A stretch of 64,000 bases of DNA, taken from positions 1-64,000 of the forward strand of contig QPMI01000075.1 of assembly GCA_004431415.1 (NCBI GenBank). Reading direction: 5' to 3'. Below are positions 11,700-20,585 of the stretch, piece by piece; the stretch's first letter is position 1, and every line of letters starts with the position of its first letter. The notes under the pieces are model-generated. The model did no database searches. It was not told the DNA's origin and was given only the letters and a program-made list of their open reading frames with translations. Made by a program: the position numbers and the translations under genes. Origin of the DNA: Cyanophora paradoxa. Lineage: Eukaryota > Glaucocystophyceae > Cyanophorales > Cyanophoraceae.

Positions 11700-12321
11700 G
11701 ATTGTCCCAGGAGGACCTCAGGGTCCCGGAGGAGGAGAGCGGCCGCCCAGCGTTCCCGGTAGATGGGGGCGTGGAAGGGAATGGGCGGCCCGTCCTTTGC
11801 CGTACAGGTGGACTTCCTCGCCGCGGCCAATGAACTCAGCGGCGGTCATGACGAAGAGAGCGTCTTCACCGTGTGGACGTGTTTCCAAGCTTGCGTGGGA
11901 AGGTGCTGGTGTCGTATTTCCAGGCGAGCGCGGGAGGGTCGCCGGGGCGGAGGGTCGCCGTCCACCATTTGAGGACCCAGTCTTTAAGAAGGACCGTGAC
12001 GTCGGAGGCGGGTTTGCGGGTGACGTCCAGGATGCGGATTTCGCGGAGGCGGGCTGAGATGATTGCTAGTCGCCAGGGTCGGGACCCAGAGGGTGGTAGG
12101 GGAAGGAGAATATAGTCGTACTCCGTTGGGGAGAAGGGGTGCGGGACGTAGGATCGGTCCGTTAGCGGCCGGCTGCGCGGGTCTTGAGCGAGAGGTGGAG
12201 GGGCTGTGCCCATGAGGATTGAGGTTGCGTGGGAGGACGAAAGAAAGAGCACTTGGGGGTGGTGGGGCGTGCAGCCGGAAGGAGACTTGCCGGTTCTGAA
12301 GAAGTCTGAAGAAAGCGTCAA
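11700..12321 (-). CDS. Possible Ulp1/C48-like cysteine protease domain of the LINE
   Basis: In the 12321 frame the segment TEYDYILLPLPP ... RPWRLAIISARLREIRILD (about 12125-12030) resembles the Ulp1 core, where a strand 'yiliPi' precedes HW-xL-xxI and a D. Here the histidine position reads P. After a frame change the segment GEDALFVMTAAEFI (about 11855-11815) resembles the 'DCGxFV' block around the catalytic cysteine, but Cys reads A. Some eukaryotic LINEs carry C-terminal cysteine protease domains, so the placement is plausible. If the resemblance is real, both catalytic positions are altered as assembled, so activity is doubtful. Other explanations are a structural domain or chance resemblance. 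Confidence 0.3.
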
Positions 12322-12705
12322 TGGGTTCTGCAGGTATGGGTTGTTCGAGGAGAAGGGTGTGGCCAGGTGGGCCCCAGACCGGGGGTTGGGGTCGATGAGG
12401 GAGAGAGGAGCCGCTCTAAGGGCGGCCAGGCGAGATTTTATGCCATCAAGGAGGGAAGTACTCGGCGGTCATACCGGGGCCGTCAGGATCGATGGCAGCC
12501 GAGTAGGGAATGGCTCGGCGGCCATATCGTTCGAACAGTATGGGGAGGGCGCCGGTTTGGTCGCGGAGTGGGAAAGTGGTGGGTGCCGGGCGGGGCGGGG
12601 TGGGTGGCAGTGCGGGCAGGATAGGGCAGGTCCCGTGCCCATTGTTCTGCGATCAGGGAGGAAATGGGGAGTCCCACATGCCAGGATCACAGCGGTGGTA
12701 CGCGA

Positions 12706-13330
12706 TCAGAGGGCACCAGCCTCAGCTTGGGAGGTGGGGGCAAGCGTGAGATCTTCGTCCCAATACCAGGCGGGAGAGGCGTGTCGCGGTCGGCGGGACA
12801 GCCGGTTTGCAGAGGGAAGTTTGATAGAAAGTCCAGCTGGGGCCGGGGCCCGAGGATGGGCTAAGTGGTGGTCGAGGGCGAGCTTCCTTGTAGGCCCGGG
12901 GTCGGGGTATTCGGCGTCGGGGGGGTCCTCGGGGAGTGGGTGAAGGAAGATTGGGTTGGGAGGGGAGTACCATTGGAAGGAGATGTTGCGAGTGATGTTT
13001 TTGCGTCCGAAGGCTTCTAGGAAGGCTGAGTAGGCGCGGAGGATGTCGCAGTCCGAAGTGATGGTGAGATGTGCGTCGGAGGGGAGGAGAGCGTGGTTTT
13101 TGGGGATGCGGATGCAGCGGTTCCAGATGAGAGTTTCCTCCGCTGCGAATGCCCGTTCGAGTCTAGCCGACGCGAGGGGGACGAGGTCTAGGATCAGGTG
13201 GGTGTTGGTAGTATCAGAGGCGTCGACATATTCGGCTAGGTCCGCCTGGCAGCGGAGGAAGTTGTAGTCGGCCGGGCTATCTGCTAGAATATATGTGCGA
13301 AGATGCCGGCGAGGCGGAAAGAGGGACGAG
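12706..13330 (-). CDS. LINE ORF2 region after RNase H, conserved-looking, unknown function
   Basis: The lower part of a 401-codon minus-strand frame (start 13911) reads as ordinary protein: SPADYNFLRCQADLAEYVDA, THLILDLVPLASARLERAFA, TLIWNRCIRIPKNHALLPSD, FLEAFGRKNITRNISFQWYS. It lacks the low-complexity composition around it. It lies directly downstream of RNase H and upstream of the possible protease. I do not recognise a domain. The next ~400 bp (12690-12300) contain a cysteine/histidine cluster SCPHCHPP of uncertain meaning. Confidence 0.45.
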
Positions 13331-13539
13331 AATAGCGACGGGGGAGGGGCGAGGAGGAGTCGTCCGAAAAAAGGAGTCGGGCGTCGGGGATGTCCATTCC
13401 ACAATATAATGATAAGGGCCGAGGCAGGGAACGTCTGCGGGGCAGTAGGTGGGGGGCAGCTGGTCCGCTGAGGGGGACGCGGGGTCGGCGGGGGAGGAGG
13501 GGACGGGCGTCGGGTCGCCTGTGGGTTGTAGCCGTTGCG

Positions 13540-13990
13540 GTTGGCCGCGGAATGGTCTTTGGTTGGTGAGAGGGACCCATTGGAGCGTGATTTGGAAGTT
13601 TGGGTCTTGAGCGATACGAATGGCGTATTGCGTGCGAGCGTTGAGGAGAAGGGCCCGTCTTCTCGGCGGAGCAGGGTGCGGAAATTGATAGGGTGGGAGA
13701 AAGAGGAGGGGTCTCGGAAGGCGAAGGCTGTCAGGGCCCGGATAGTGTTTTGGCTGTCCGTGATAATTTTCCCACCGTGGGCCCGAAGTACGTGAATGCT
13801 GCGGAGATCGCGCCTGCTAGCTCTCCCAGGTTCACGTTGTGTTGGACACCGGGAGGCGGTGGGCGAACTCGATGTGGTTAGGTAGGTCGGGATTATTTTC
13901 GAGGGGTGCAAGGCCGGCGTAGGTGGTTCGGACTGATGCGGAGCCCTGTTTTTGTGTGCTGGCGTCCGTGTATATTACCCGGGGAGTAGG
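13540..13990 (-). CDS. LINE RNase H domain
   Basis: Two adjacent frames together give the RNase H fold signatures in order: RVIYTDASTQKQGSASV (about 13985-13935; first catalytic Asp), GELAGAISAAF (about 13830-13800; conserved Glu), KIITDSQNTIRAL (about 13775-13735; second Asp) and LQWVPLTNQRPF (about 13595-13555; strand and loop before the last acidic residue). RNase H would remove the RNA strand of the RNA/DNA hybrid during retrotransposition; such domains occur downstream of RT in several APE-type LINE clades. The domain is split by at least two frame changes in the assembly (near 13930 and near 13620). Confidence 0.65.
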
Positions 13991-14193
13991 GTCGGGGGGG
14001 GAGGTGGGAGTTTAGGGCACGGAGCGTGGGGCAGAGCTCAGCGAAGAGGGCTCGGGAGGTGGCGAAGAGGAAGTCGAGCCCGGTCGAGGAATCATAGAAT
14101 TCGCGGTCGGCTTGTGAGGGAGGGTCCTCGGGCGTGGGCGTCGCTCGAGGCGACATTGGTGGCCTGGGCTTCCGCGCGAAGGAGTCCCACCAG

Positions 14194-14817
14194 TCAGTTT
14201 CCCGGAGCAGAGGTCGATGAAACCAATATGTGTGATTTCGCGGGGGAGGTTGGGAGGGGGAGTTCGGGGTCATATTGGGCGGAGGGGGTTTCTGAGGAGG
14301 GGTCGAGGCGGGCTTTTTTAGCTGCTCTTGTGGGTTGAGCGCGGGTGGGCTGTTGTCCTCTGAAGCGGGAGCATGGGAAGGCGGGGGCGGAGTCGGGCAG
14401 CTGCCGGGAGCGGGTGGGAGCCGGCCTATTTAGGTTGGAGAGGCTCGGAGACCAGCCCTTCGATTCGCACGAGGAGCCCGCTGGAATTCGGCGAACGTGG
14501 GATGCGTACTCGACCCAGCGGCAGGCCGTTGTGGAGAGGCCCAGCTCGCGATGGAGCTGTTCGGAGCCGCAATATTTTGGGTGGGGGCAGAATTGGAATT
14601 CGAGTCTGCGTTCACGCCAGGCAGGGTCGAGTTCAAGAGCTGATAGGCCGGGGTCGCGTGTGGAAAGTCCATCGTATGGGGTGAGGCAGTAATGGACGAG
14701 TTCCACCCATAATTATACTCTGAGTCTCGGGGCAGTTAGGGTCCGCGTCGGGGTCCTCGGGAGCCAGTTCGTCCGGGTTTTCGTCCGGGAGAGGGGGTTT
14801 CCCGACGACGCGACCAA
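14194..14817 (-). CDS. LINE ORF2 segment between RT thumb and RNase H
   Basis: The minus-strand frame starting at 14706 carries a non-repetitive stretch (ELDPAWRERRLEFQFCPHPK, then ELGLSTTACRWVEYASHVRR, about 14640-14495) followed by a basic, serine/proline-rich tail. I recognise no domain. The piece WRERRLEFQFCPHPKYCGSE includes a Cys/His pair. It continues in another frame to the RNase H region. Confidence 0.4.
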
Positions 14818-17657
14818 CTAGGCCTTGGGACGTCCAGACAAAGTCACCAATTTTGAGTCCCGCAAGGACGGCGTCGGCTTGGAGAGAGCGACGGATGTCT
14901 GGGATAGAGGGCGGCGGGGGCATGGGGTATCGGGGAGGAAGGGGGACTGGATGGAAGGGCGGGGAAGAGAGAGTTCTTCGCGGACCGCGTCCCACCAGGA
15001 GGGGGCACGTTTGTAGTATGCCGGGACACGACCATGACTCCAGAGGAGGGACCAATCAGCTAGTGAGCCGTCGGAGGACGTAATGTCACGGATGGTGAGG
15101 AGGCCGCAGCGATAGAGGCGCTGGCCGGCTCGTTGGAGGGTGAGGGGCGTCAACTGTGATGATATAATGTATTCTCGGCGAAGGTGGGACCGTCGGGAGG
15201 GGAGGCCGTGCGTCCAGGAATCGCATGTTGTGAGGATGTGGTGGGAGGTGGAAGTCAGGTCTGCCGTGATGGCGAGCGTAATATTTTTCTGTAGTGTAAG
15301 GGGCCCCGAAGGAAGGTTCGGATATTCATGTGGGAGGAGAGGGAGCCCGTACCGGGCCTGGGTGTCGAGGACGCGTTGTCGGTATATTTGGCCGTAGAGT
15401 GATGATGTGTGGGAGGCGAGTTCCTGGCGGAGGCGCTCGTCGACGCACTGCTGTTGGCGTTGGATGACTGCTATTGAGGGAAGGCGATAGATGGAGGAGA
15501 ATGCAGCCGTGGAGACGGACTGGGCCAGGTTGGCAGTATGTTTGGCCGCGGTGAGCCAAACAGCGTCGAGGGACTGGCATTGGGATGGCGTTAGGGTCAT
15601 GATGCGGAGGGGGTATGACAGTTTAGGGAAGAGAACCCGGTGTAATATCACTTGGAATTCGTGAACGGTAATCTTTTTCGTGGCTAGGATCGAGATTGCG
15701 GATTGGAGCTGGGATTTGAGTAGGCGGACTTGGTGGGTCCAGGACAGGTTCGCAGTAAACTGGACGCCGAGGACGCGGAAGGGCGTTGTGGGGGAGAGGA
15801 TGTGGCCAACCTCAGCTCTGGATCCCGGAATCGCCAACTCCGACATAGTATTTGCTCTTGACCGGCTCTTCGGATCGGGGGGGTTTCCAGTGAAAAATTT
15901 CCGTCTTTTTGGCGTTCAAGTTCATGCCATGGACATGTAGAAATTCGGACAGCCAGTCAAGCATATGTTGGAGGCCCTGAGCCGAGCTGGCAAGCATGGT
16001 GGTGTCGTCGGCGTATGCAAGCACAGAGACTTTGGGGCAGGGACCGGCGGGGAAGTAGAGGGGTTCGCCAGGGCATGGTGGGCGGGGGGAACGGGGGCGG
16101 GTCGGATCAGATCGGTGCGGCCCAAGCTGGTAGCCGAAATTGGACTGAGTCGCTCGTTCTTCAATGGCGGTGAGAGCGGCGTCGAAGAAAATGCGCCAGT
16201 GGAGGGGGCTTCGATGCCACCTTGGGGAGGCCACAGGGACTTGAAAATAATCAGTGCGGCCGTGGGGGTAAGGATGCACGCCGTGCGGTGTTGAGCTGCT
16301 TTTTTGTGGAGGGCTATATATCGTTTCCCTTCAGGATGGAGGTGGAGTTGGATACGTTAAGGCTGAGCTCTTGGCTATGCCAGGAGACACTGTCGTAGGC
16401 GCTGGCGATATCCCCCAGGCCGCCAAAGATTGGCTTTTTGAACTGGTGCGCGTCCTCGAGGGAGGATCGGAGGGCGTAGAGGACAGGGTCGGTAGATTCG
16501 CGGCGACAGAAACCATAATTACGGCCGCGTAGAATGTTATGTGTATCAATGCGGTCTTCCATGCGGTGGGTCAGGAGGCCCGTGACCAGCTTCCAGGTGA
16601 CTTCTTGAAGGGTGATGGGGCGGAGATCGGCGAGATCTGCTGAATTATCTCGTTTCGGGATAGCGTAGACTTGGCCGCGAAGTGCGTGGTCGGGCACGTG
16701 GCCGAGAAGAGTGGATTGAACTAGAGATCGGATGGCGTCGCGCGAGGTGGTCCAGTGGGCCGCGGACTCGAAGCTGTTTATCTCGTCTGTAGAGTGTGAG
16801 GCGGCTAAGGTCTGGCGTTCCGTCTTGGAGAGGCGGAGGGGGGACCAGAGCATTTTAAGCATTCCGTTCGTGAGGCCGGAGGGACCGCCAGCGCCATTGG
16901 ACAGGGACGAGATGAGGCGATCGAGTTCGGGGTCCTCTGGCATGGCCATTAGCCCGTCCCAGACGGCGGGGGCGAAGTGGGAAAGGGGTCGGTACTGGCT
17001 TTTCCAAAATCTGCCCAACCAGGCGCCGTTTTCAATGACCTCGAATTTCGTAGCTATGGCATCCAGGTTTGGGGCGGCCTTGCGGAGTCGCCAGAAATTT
17101 TTGAAGTGATCCAGATGTGCGCGTTTAATTTCAGTGGGATCAGTGAGCACTTCGGGGAGTCCCGCTGCCGTGCGGGTAAGATACTGGCGAGGGGCGGATC
17201 GGAAGCGGGAGAGAAGGAGTTGAATAGCCCGACCCATGCTTCGACAGTGGGACAGGAGGTGGCGGCGGGTGTCAATATTGCGAGCGATGTCGGCTTCGGT
17301 GTATGCGCGGCGATGATTGTCCAGGGCGGCCCGCGCCTGTAAATGCCACATGCTGAGTTGAGCATGGTACTCGGCGATTTCAGATCCTGTAATGATACCA
17401 TTCTCGAACTCAGGGTAATTAGGAGGGTCGGGGAAAGCGAGGAGGGAGGGGCAAAATGCCAGCGTGGTGTCCGAGCCCGCAGATTTTCGGATGTCTGTCA
17501 CGTCTTTGGGAAGGTCCCGGAAAACGGCCCGAATAGTTTCGTCAGGCGGGTGGTCTGTGGAACCTTGGCGCGCCCAGTCGTTTAGGGCCTGTCCGACGCG
17601 GCCAACAAGTTGTTCGTCGTCAGCGTCCAGCGCAGACAAGTGGTTGAATTTAGCCAT
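14818..17657 (-). CDS. LINE reverse transcriptase domain, frame broken at motif B
   Basis: The frame from 17657 (447 codons) carries the RT fingers: NGAGGPSGLTNGMLKML (the A/G-G-x-S/D-G motif, about 16905-16855), VYAIPKRDNSADLADLRPIT (about 16675-16615) and GLGDIASAYDSVSW (motif A, Asp, about 16420-16380). Motif B is split: PPQGGIEAP reads in one frame and SPLHWRIFFDAALTAIEERA in the next (about 16225-16150). Motif C is YADDTTMLASSAQGL (about 16015-15965). The thumb follows as FRVLGVQFTANLSWTHQV in a 342-codon frame ending at 14818. At least two single-base changes of register (near 16300 and 16215) stop a continuous protein as assembled. The order and spacing are those of non-LTR retrotransposon RTs. 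Confidence 0.8.
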
Positions 17658-17989
17658 ATCGCCCTGGGCGGCTACTCGGTGTTGGAGGACTTTTGCAGTA
17701 GAGAATTCTTTAGCGTGAGCGACGGACTTGATACTCTGGGCGATTGCGCAGAGGAGGGAGCGGTGGGATTTCGTGGCGCGGCGGGCGTAGTCGGGCTGTT
17801 TTCGGGAGTGAGAAGGAGCTGGATATACCGCTGACCGTGTTTATTGAGAAAGGCTTCGACAGCGAGCTTGAAAGCAAGCCGGATTGGTGCAGGCTGGGCG
17901 GCATAGTTGAAGAGAGGGGGAGAGGCTGGGTCGGGCTGGCGGGGGCGGTCGGGGGGCAGAGAGCACTCCTTCGGTTGTGAAAGTCGCCA

Positions 17990-18912
17990 GTACTGGGAAG
18001 TGATCGGCTGAGAGCAGGGGGAGGTCGTCCAGGGACAGCCAGTGTACGAGTGCCCAGCGAGCGGGCCGCTAGGGTGGGGGAGGCGAGGGCATAGTCGAGG
18101 CGGGCGGCGTTCAGGAGAGGGCGGTGGCCGTGCTCGTCGATGAAGTCTGCGTGGTGTGAGATGTGCGTGAAATCGCCGGGGGTACCGGTGTCGATGAGGC
18201 CCCAGGTCGCTCGGAGGAGGGTCCAGATTTCCGCGTAGGAGTTCGGGGGTGTAGTTTCGGTGCGCCGGTTGCCCCCGGTGATCCGGTCGTTGCACGGAGA
18301 GTATGTGCTATTCATATCGCCGAGTACCAGGAGATGTGTCTGCCAGTCAGGCTCGTGGAGGTCAGGTGCGACCTTCGCGGTCAGGTATTCGGTGAGGTCG
18401 TGGAGCTCTTTTTGCAAATTGTCGTGCCCGCAGTCCGGTACGTAGAGTGAGAGGACAATGAGGCGCTCGCGCGTGCGCGGGAAGTCAAACCGAGCGCCGG
18501 CTACTCGGCCGTCAAACGCGTAATCCGCCTGGCGGTGCGCTGCATAGCTTGCTGAGATCCACAGCGCGGAGCCGGCGGTGCCAGGACGGGCCGCGGAGGG
18601 AGGGGAGTAGACAAGGTAGCTAGATTTATGGCGGCGGACTGCCGTCTTAATCAGGTGATCGCGGATATTGGGCGGAAAGGGCTTCGAGGGGGGGCGGTCA
18701 ACGGGGACCATGTCGACCTCTTGAAGAGCAACGAAGTGACAGTCCCAATCACGGCGGCCATAGTCGATTGCGCTGATAAATTTAGTTGCAATATTGTTGC
18801 CGCTCGTCTTCCCCTCCAAGCGGCGAATATTCCACGTGAGGGCGCGGAGGTTCAGCTTCGCATTAGCCGCGTCCGGGGATGTGCTAGGACGGGGATCTGG
18901 AGCACATCACGA
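17990..18912 (-). CDS. LINE APE-type endonuclease domain
   Basis: The domain opens with NLRALTWNIRRLEGK (about 18865-18805, the 'xWNIRGL' block), then HFVALQEVD (about 18745-18715, catalytic Glu), LGDMNSTYSP (about 18330-18300, 'GDFN'), LDYALASPTL (about 18100-18070) and, after a change of frame near 18055, SADHFPVLATF (about 18030-17995, the 'SDH' block with Ala-Asp-His). These are the conserved blocks of the EEP/APE nuclease that nicks the target for target-primed reverse transcription. There is no methionine before the first block, and the frame is open only from about 18912 and overlaps the end of ORF1 by about 60 nt, so expression by frameshifting from ORF1 is possible. A further frame change separates it from RT near 17700. 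Confidence 0.8.
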
Positions 18913-20579
18913 TGGCGGCGAGCGTCAATACGGTCAGCGGTGTAGAGGGAGGGAGGGTATAGCGTTAGAAGGGACGAGGCCGCCGTGACTAGTGTCGGGG
19001 AGGAGAGGGCAGCGGCGGCGGTAGCGACTGCAGCGGCCGTAGCTGTGCTGGGCTCAATGTCCGCAAGAGCGACGGGGACAAGGGCGGCGAGGAGGGCACA
19101 AAGGAGGAGGCGCGCGGGGAGAGGGGCCGGGCGGCTGAAGGTCCGTTGGACTTGTGGGGCGCGGCGCGCAGGCCGGCCCAGGAGTTCGAGACCGGCGTCA
19201 TGCGGCGCAGCGTCCGTGGCGCCGGCGTCAGCGGGGCCAGCGCTGGCGTGCACGTAGGCACTGGCGCGGAAGCTAACTGCGAGGTACGCGGCCGTGCGCG
19301 TGGCTGGTACGCGTCCGGGTCCGTACGCGGGGCTCGTACGACAGCTCTCGGCGCCATGCAGCGCGGCGTCCGCGGCCGAGCTCGAGGCGCCGGCGTTGGC
19401 GGGGCTAGCACTAGCGTGGGCGCCGGAGCTAGCTGCGAAACCTGCAGTGGTAGTATCGGTGCTATAGCTAGGCGCCGGCACGCGACCGTACGCAGGGTTG
19501 GTGGTACTAGCTATAGTGCAGCTATTAAAGCGCCAATCGCGGATTGCGGAGGTATTGGGCCGCTTCGAATCATTGCCCGACTCACCGGTCGCATGAATAG
19601 AAAAAACTGTTCGCGTTGGAGTTTTTTGACGGCACGCGGCGGGGGTACCGGTAGGCGCAGTTTCGTCCGGGGCCCTGAGACGTTCCGACCGGAAGGGGAG
19701 GCTCCACCGGCCACTGCAGTAGGCGGCGGCGCTGATGGGGCTTCCGTGCTCCAGTCCAGCGATCAGGTTCTGGAGCATGCCGTAGCGCGGTCTAGCGAAC
19801 GTGGTCCAGGAGGTGCTCCAGCTGTAGACACGGCGACTGAGCTGCGAAAGTACTTGCGTGGCCTGCTGGATACCGAGGCGAACAGCGCGGCGTGGAGCGG
19901 CAGCGACAGTAGCATCAGTACGGGGATTGGCCTCTCGCTGCGGGCCTGGAGACGCGCTCGACGGGCGGGGCGTTGCAGGCGGACCTCCGGGACACTTCTG
20001 CACACCGAGGTTTGTTCTAGGGGTCGGACAGTCGGCTCGGGAGGCCGACAGCGTTCTGGGGAGGCCGACAGCGTTCTGCAGGTCGAACGGAGGCGAGACA
20101 GGCGGCGCGATGGGGCCCGGCGGCGGCTTCACTTCAGGTCCAGGTCCGTCAGCACGGGCGCGGCGCCGGGCAGCGGGGCGGCCGATAGCGTCCTGCAGGT
20201 CGCGCGGCGCGGGCGGAGGCGAGACAGGCTGCACGCTGGGGCCCGTCGGCGGCTCCACTTGAGGTCCAGGTCCGTCAGCACGGGCGCGGCGCCGGGCAGT
20301 GCGGCGGCCGACAGCGTCCTGCAGGTCGCGCGGCGCGGACGGAGGCGAGACAGGCGGCGCGCTGGGGCTCGGCGGCGGCTTCTCTTCAGGTACAGGTCCG
20401 TCAGTCCGGGCTCGGCGCGGGGCAGCGGGGCGGCCGACAGCGTCCTGCAGGTCTCGCGGCGCGGGCGGAGGCGAGACAGGCGGCGCGCTGGGGTTCGGCG
20501 GCGGATTCACTTCAGGTCCAGGTCCGTCAGCACGGGCGCGGCGCCGAGAAGTGCGGCGGCCGACAGCGTCCTGCAGGTC
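18852..20579 (-). CDS. LINE ORF1, C-terminal part
   Basis: This minus-strand open frame begins inside the 126-bp repeat array (RDLQDAVGRPAARRRARADG-type units). It continues through a serine/alanine/threonine-rich stretch (for example SQLSRRVYSWSTSWTTFARP and ASTTNPAYGRVPAPSYS) and a hydrophobic segment LLLCALLAALVPVALADI (about 19095-19045), and ends at the stop at 18852. Its upstream continuation is separated from it by the foldback element and is found at 35648 onward. ORF1 in other LINEs is an RNA-binding protein; I see no RRM or CCHC here, so its role is unknown. The stop lies about 60 nt inside the endonuclease frame, which is in the -1 register. Confidence 0.55.
   Translation of the reverse strand, partial: DLQDAVGRRTSRRRARADGPGPEVNPPPNPSAPPVSPPPAPRDLQDAVGRPAAPRRARTDGPVPEEKPPPSPSAPPVSPPSAPRDLQDAVGRRTARRRARADGPGPQVEPPTGPSVQPVSPPPAPRDLQDAIGRPAARRRARADGPGPEVKPPPGPIAPPVSPPFDLQNAVGLPRTLSASRADCPTPRTNLGVQKCPGGPPATPRPSSASPGPQREANPRTDATVAAAPRRAVRLGIQQATQVLSQLSRRVYSWSTSWTTFARPRYGMLQNLIAGLEHGSPISAAAYCSGRWSLPFRSERLRAPDETAPTGTPAACRQKTPTRTVFSIHATGESGNDSKRPNTSAIRDWRFNSCTIASTTNPAYGRVPAPSYSTDTTTAGFAASSGAHASASPANAGASSSAADAALHGAESCRTSPAYGPGRVPATRTAAYLAVSFRASAYVHASAGPADAGATDAAPHDAGLELLGRPARRAPQVQRTFSRPAPLPARLLLCALLAALVPVALADIEPSTATAAAVATAAAALSSPTLVTAASSLLTLYPPSLYTADRIDARRHRDVLQIPVLAHPRTRLMRS
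20045..20579 (-). repeat. 126-bp in-frame repeat array, left remnant
   Basis: About four and a half units with a period of 126 bp (42 codons), each containing '(c)gacagcgtcctgcaggtc', start at about 20057, 20186, 20312, 20438 and 20564. The array is cut by the foldback element at 20585/20586 and resumes at 35648. Confidence 0.85.
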
Positions 20580-20585
20580 GCGCTG
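20580..20585. repeat. Left 6-bp target duplication GCGCTG
   Basis: GCGCTG precedes the left terminus of the foldback element and recurs at 35648-35653. Removing the element and one copy restores 'gcaggtcgcgctgcgcggg', which occurs intact in another unit of the same array near 36953. Confidence 0.85.
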
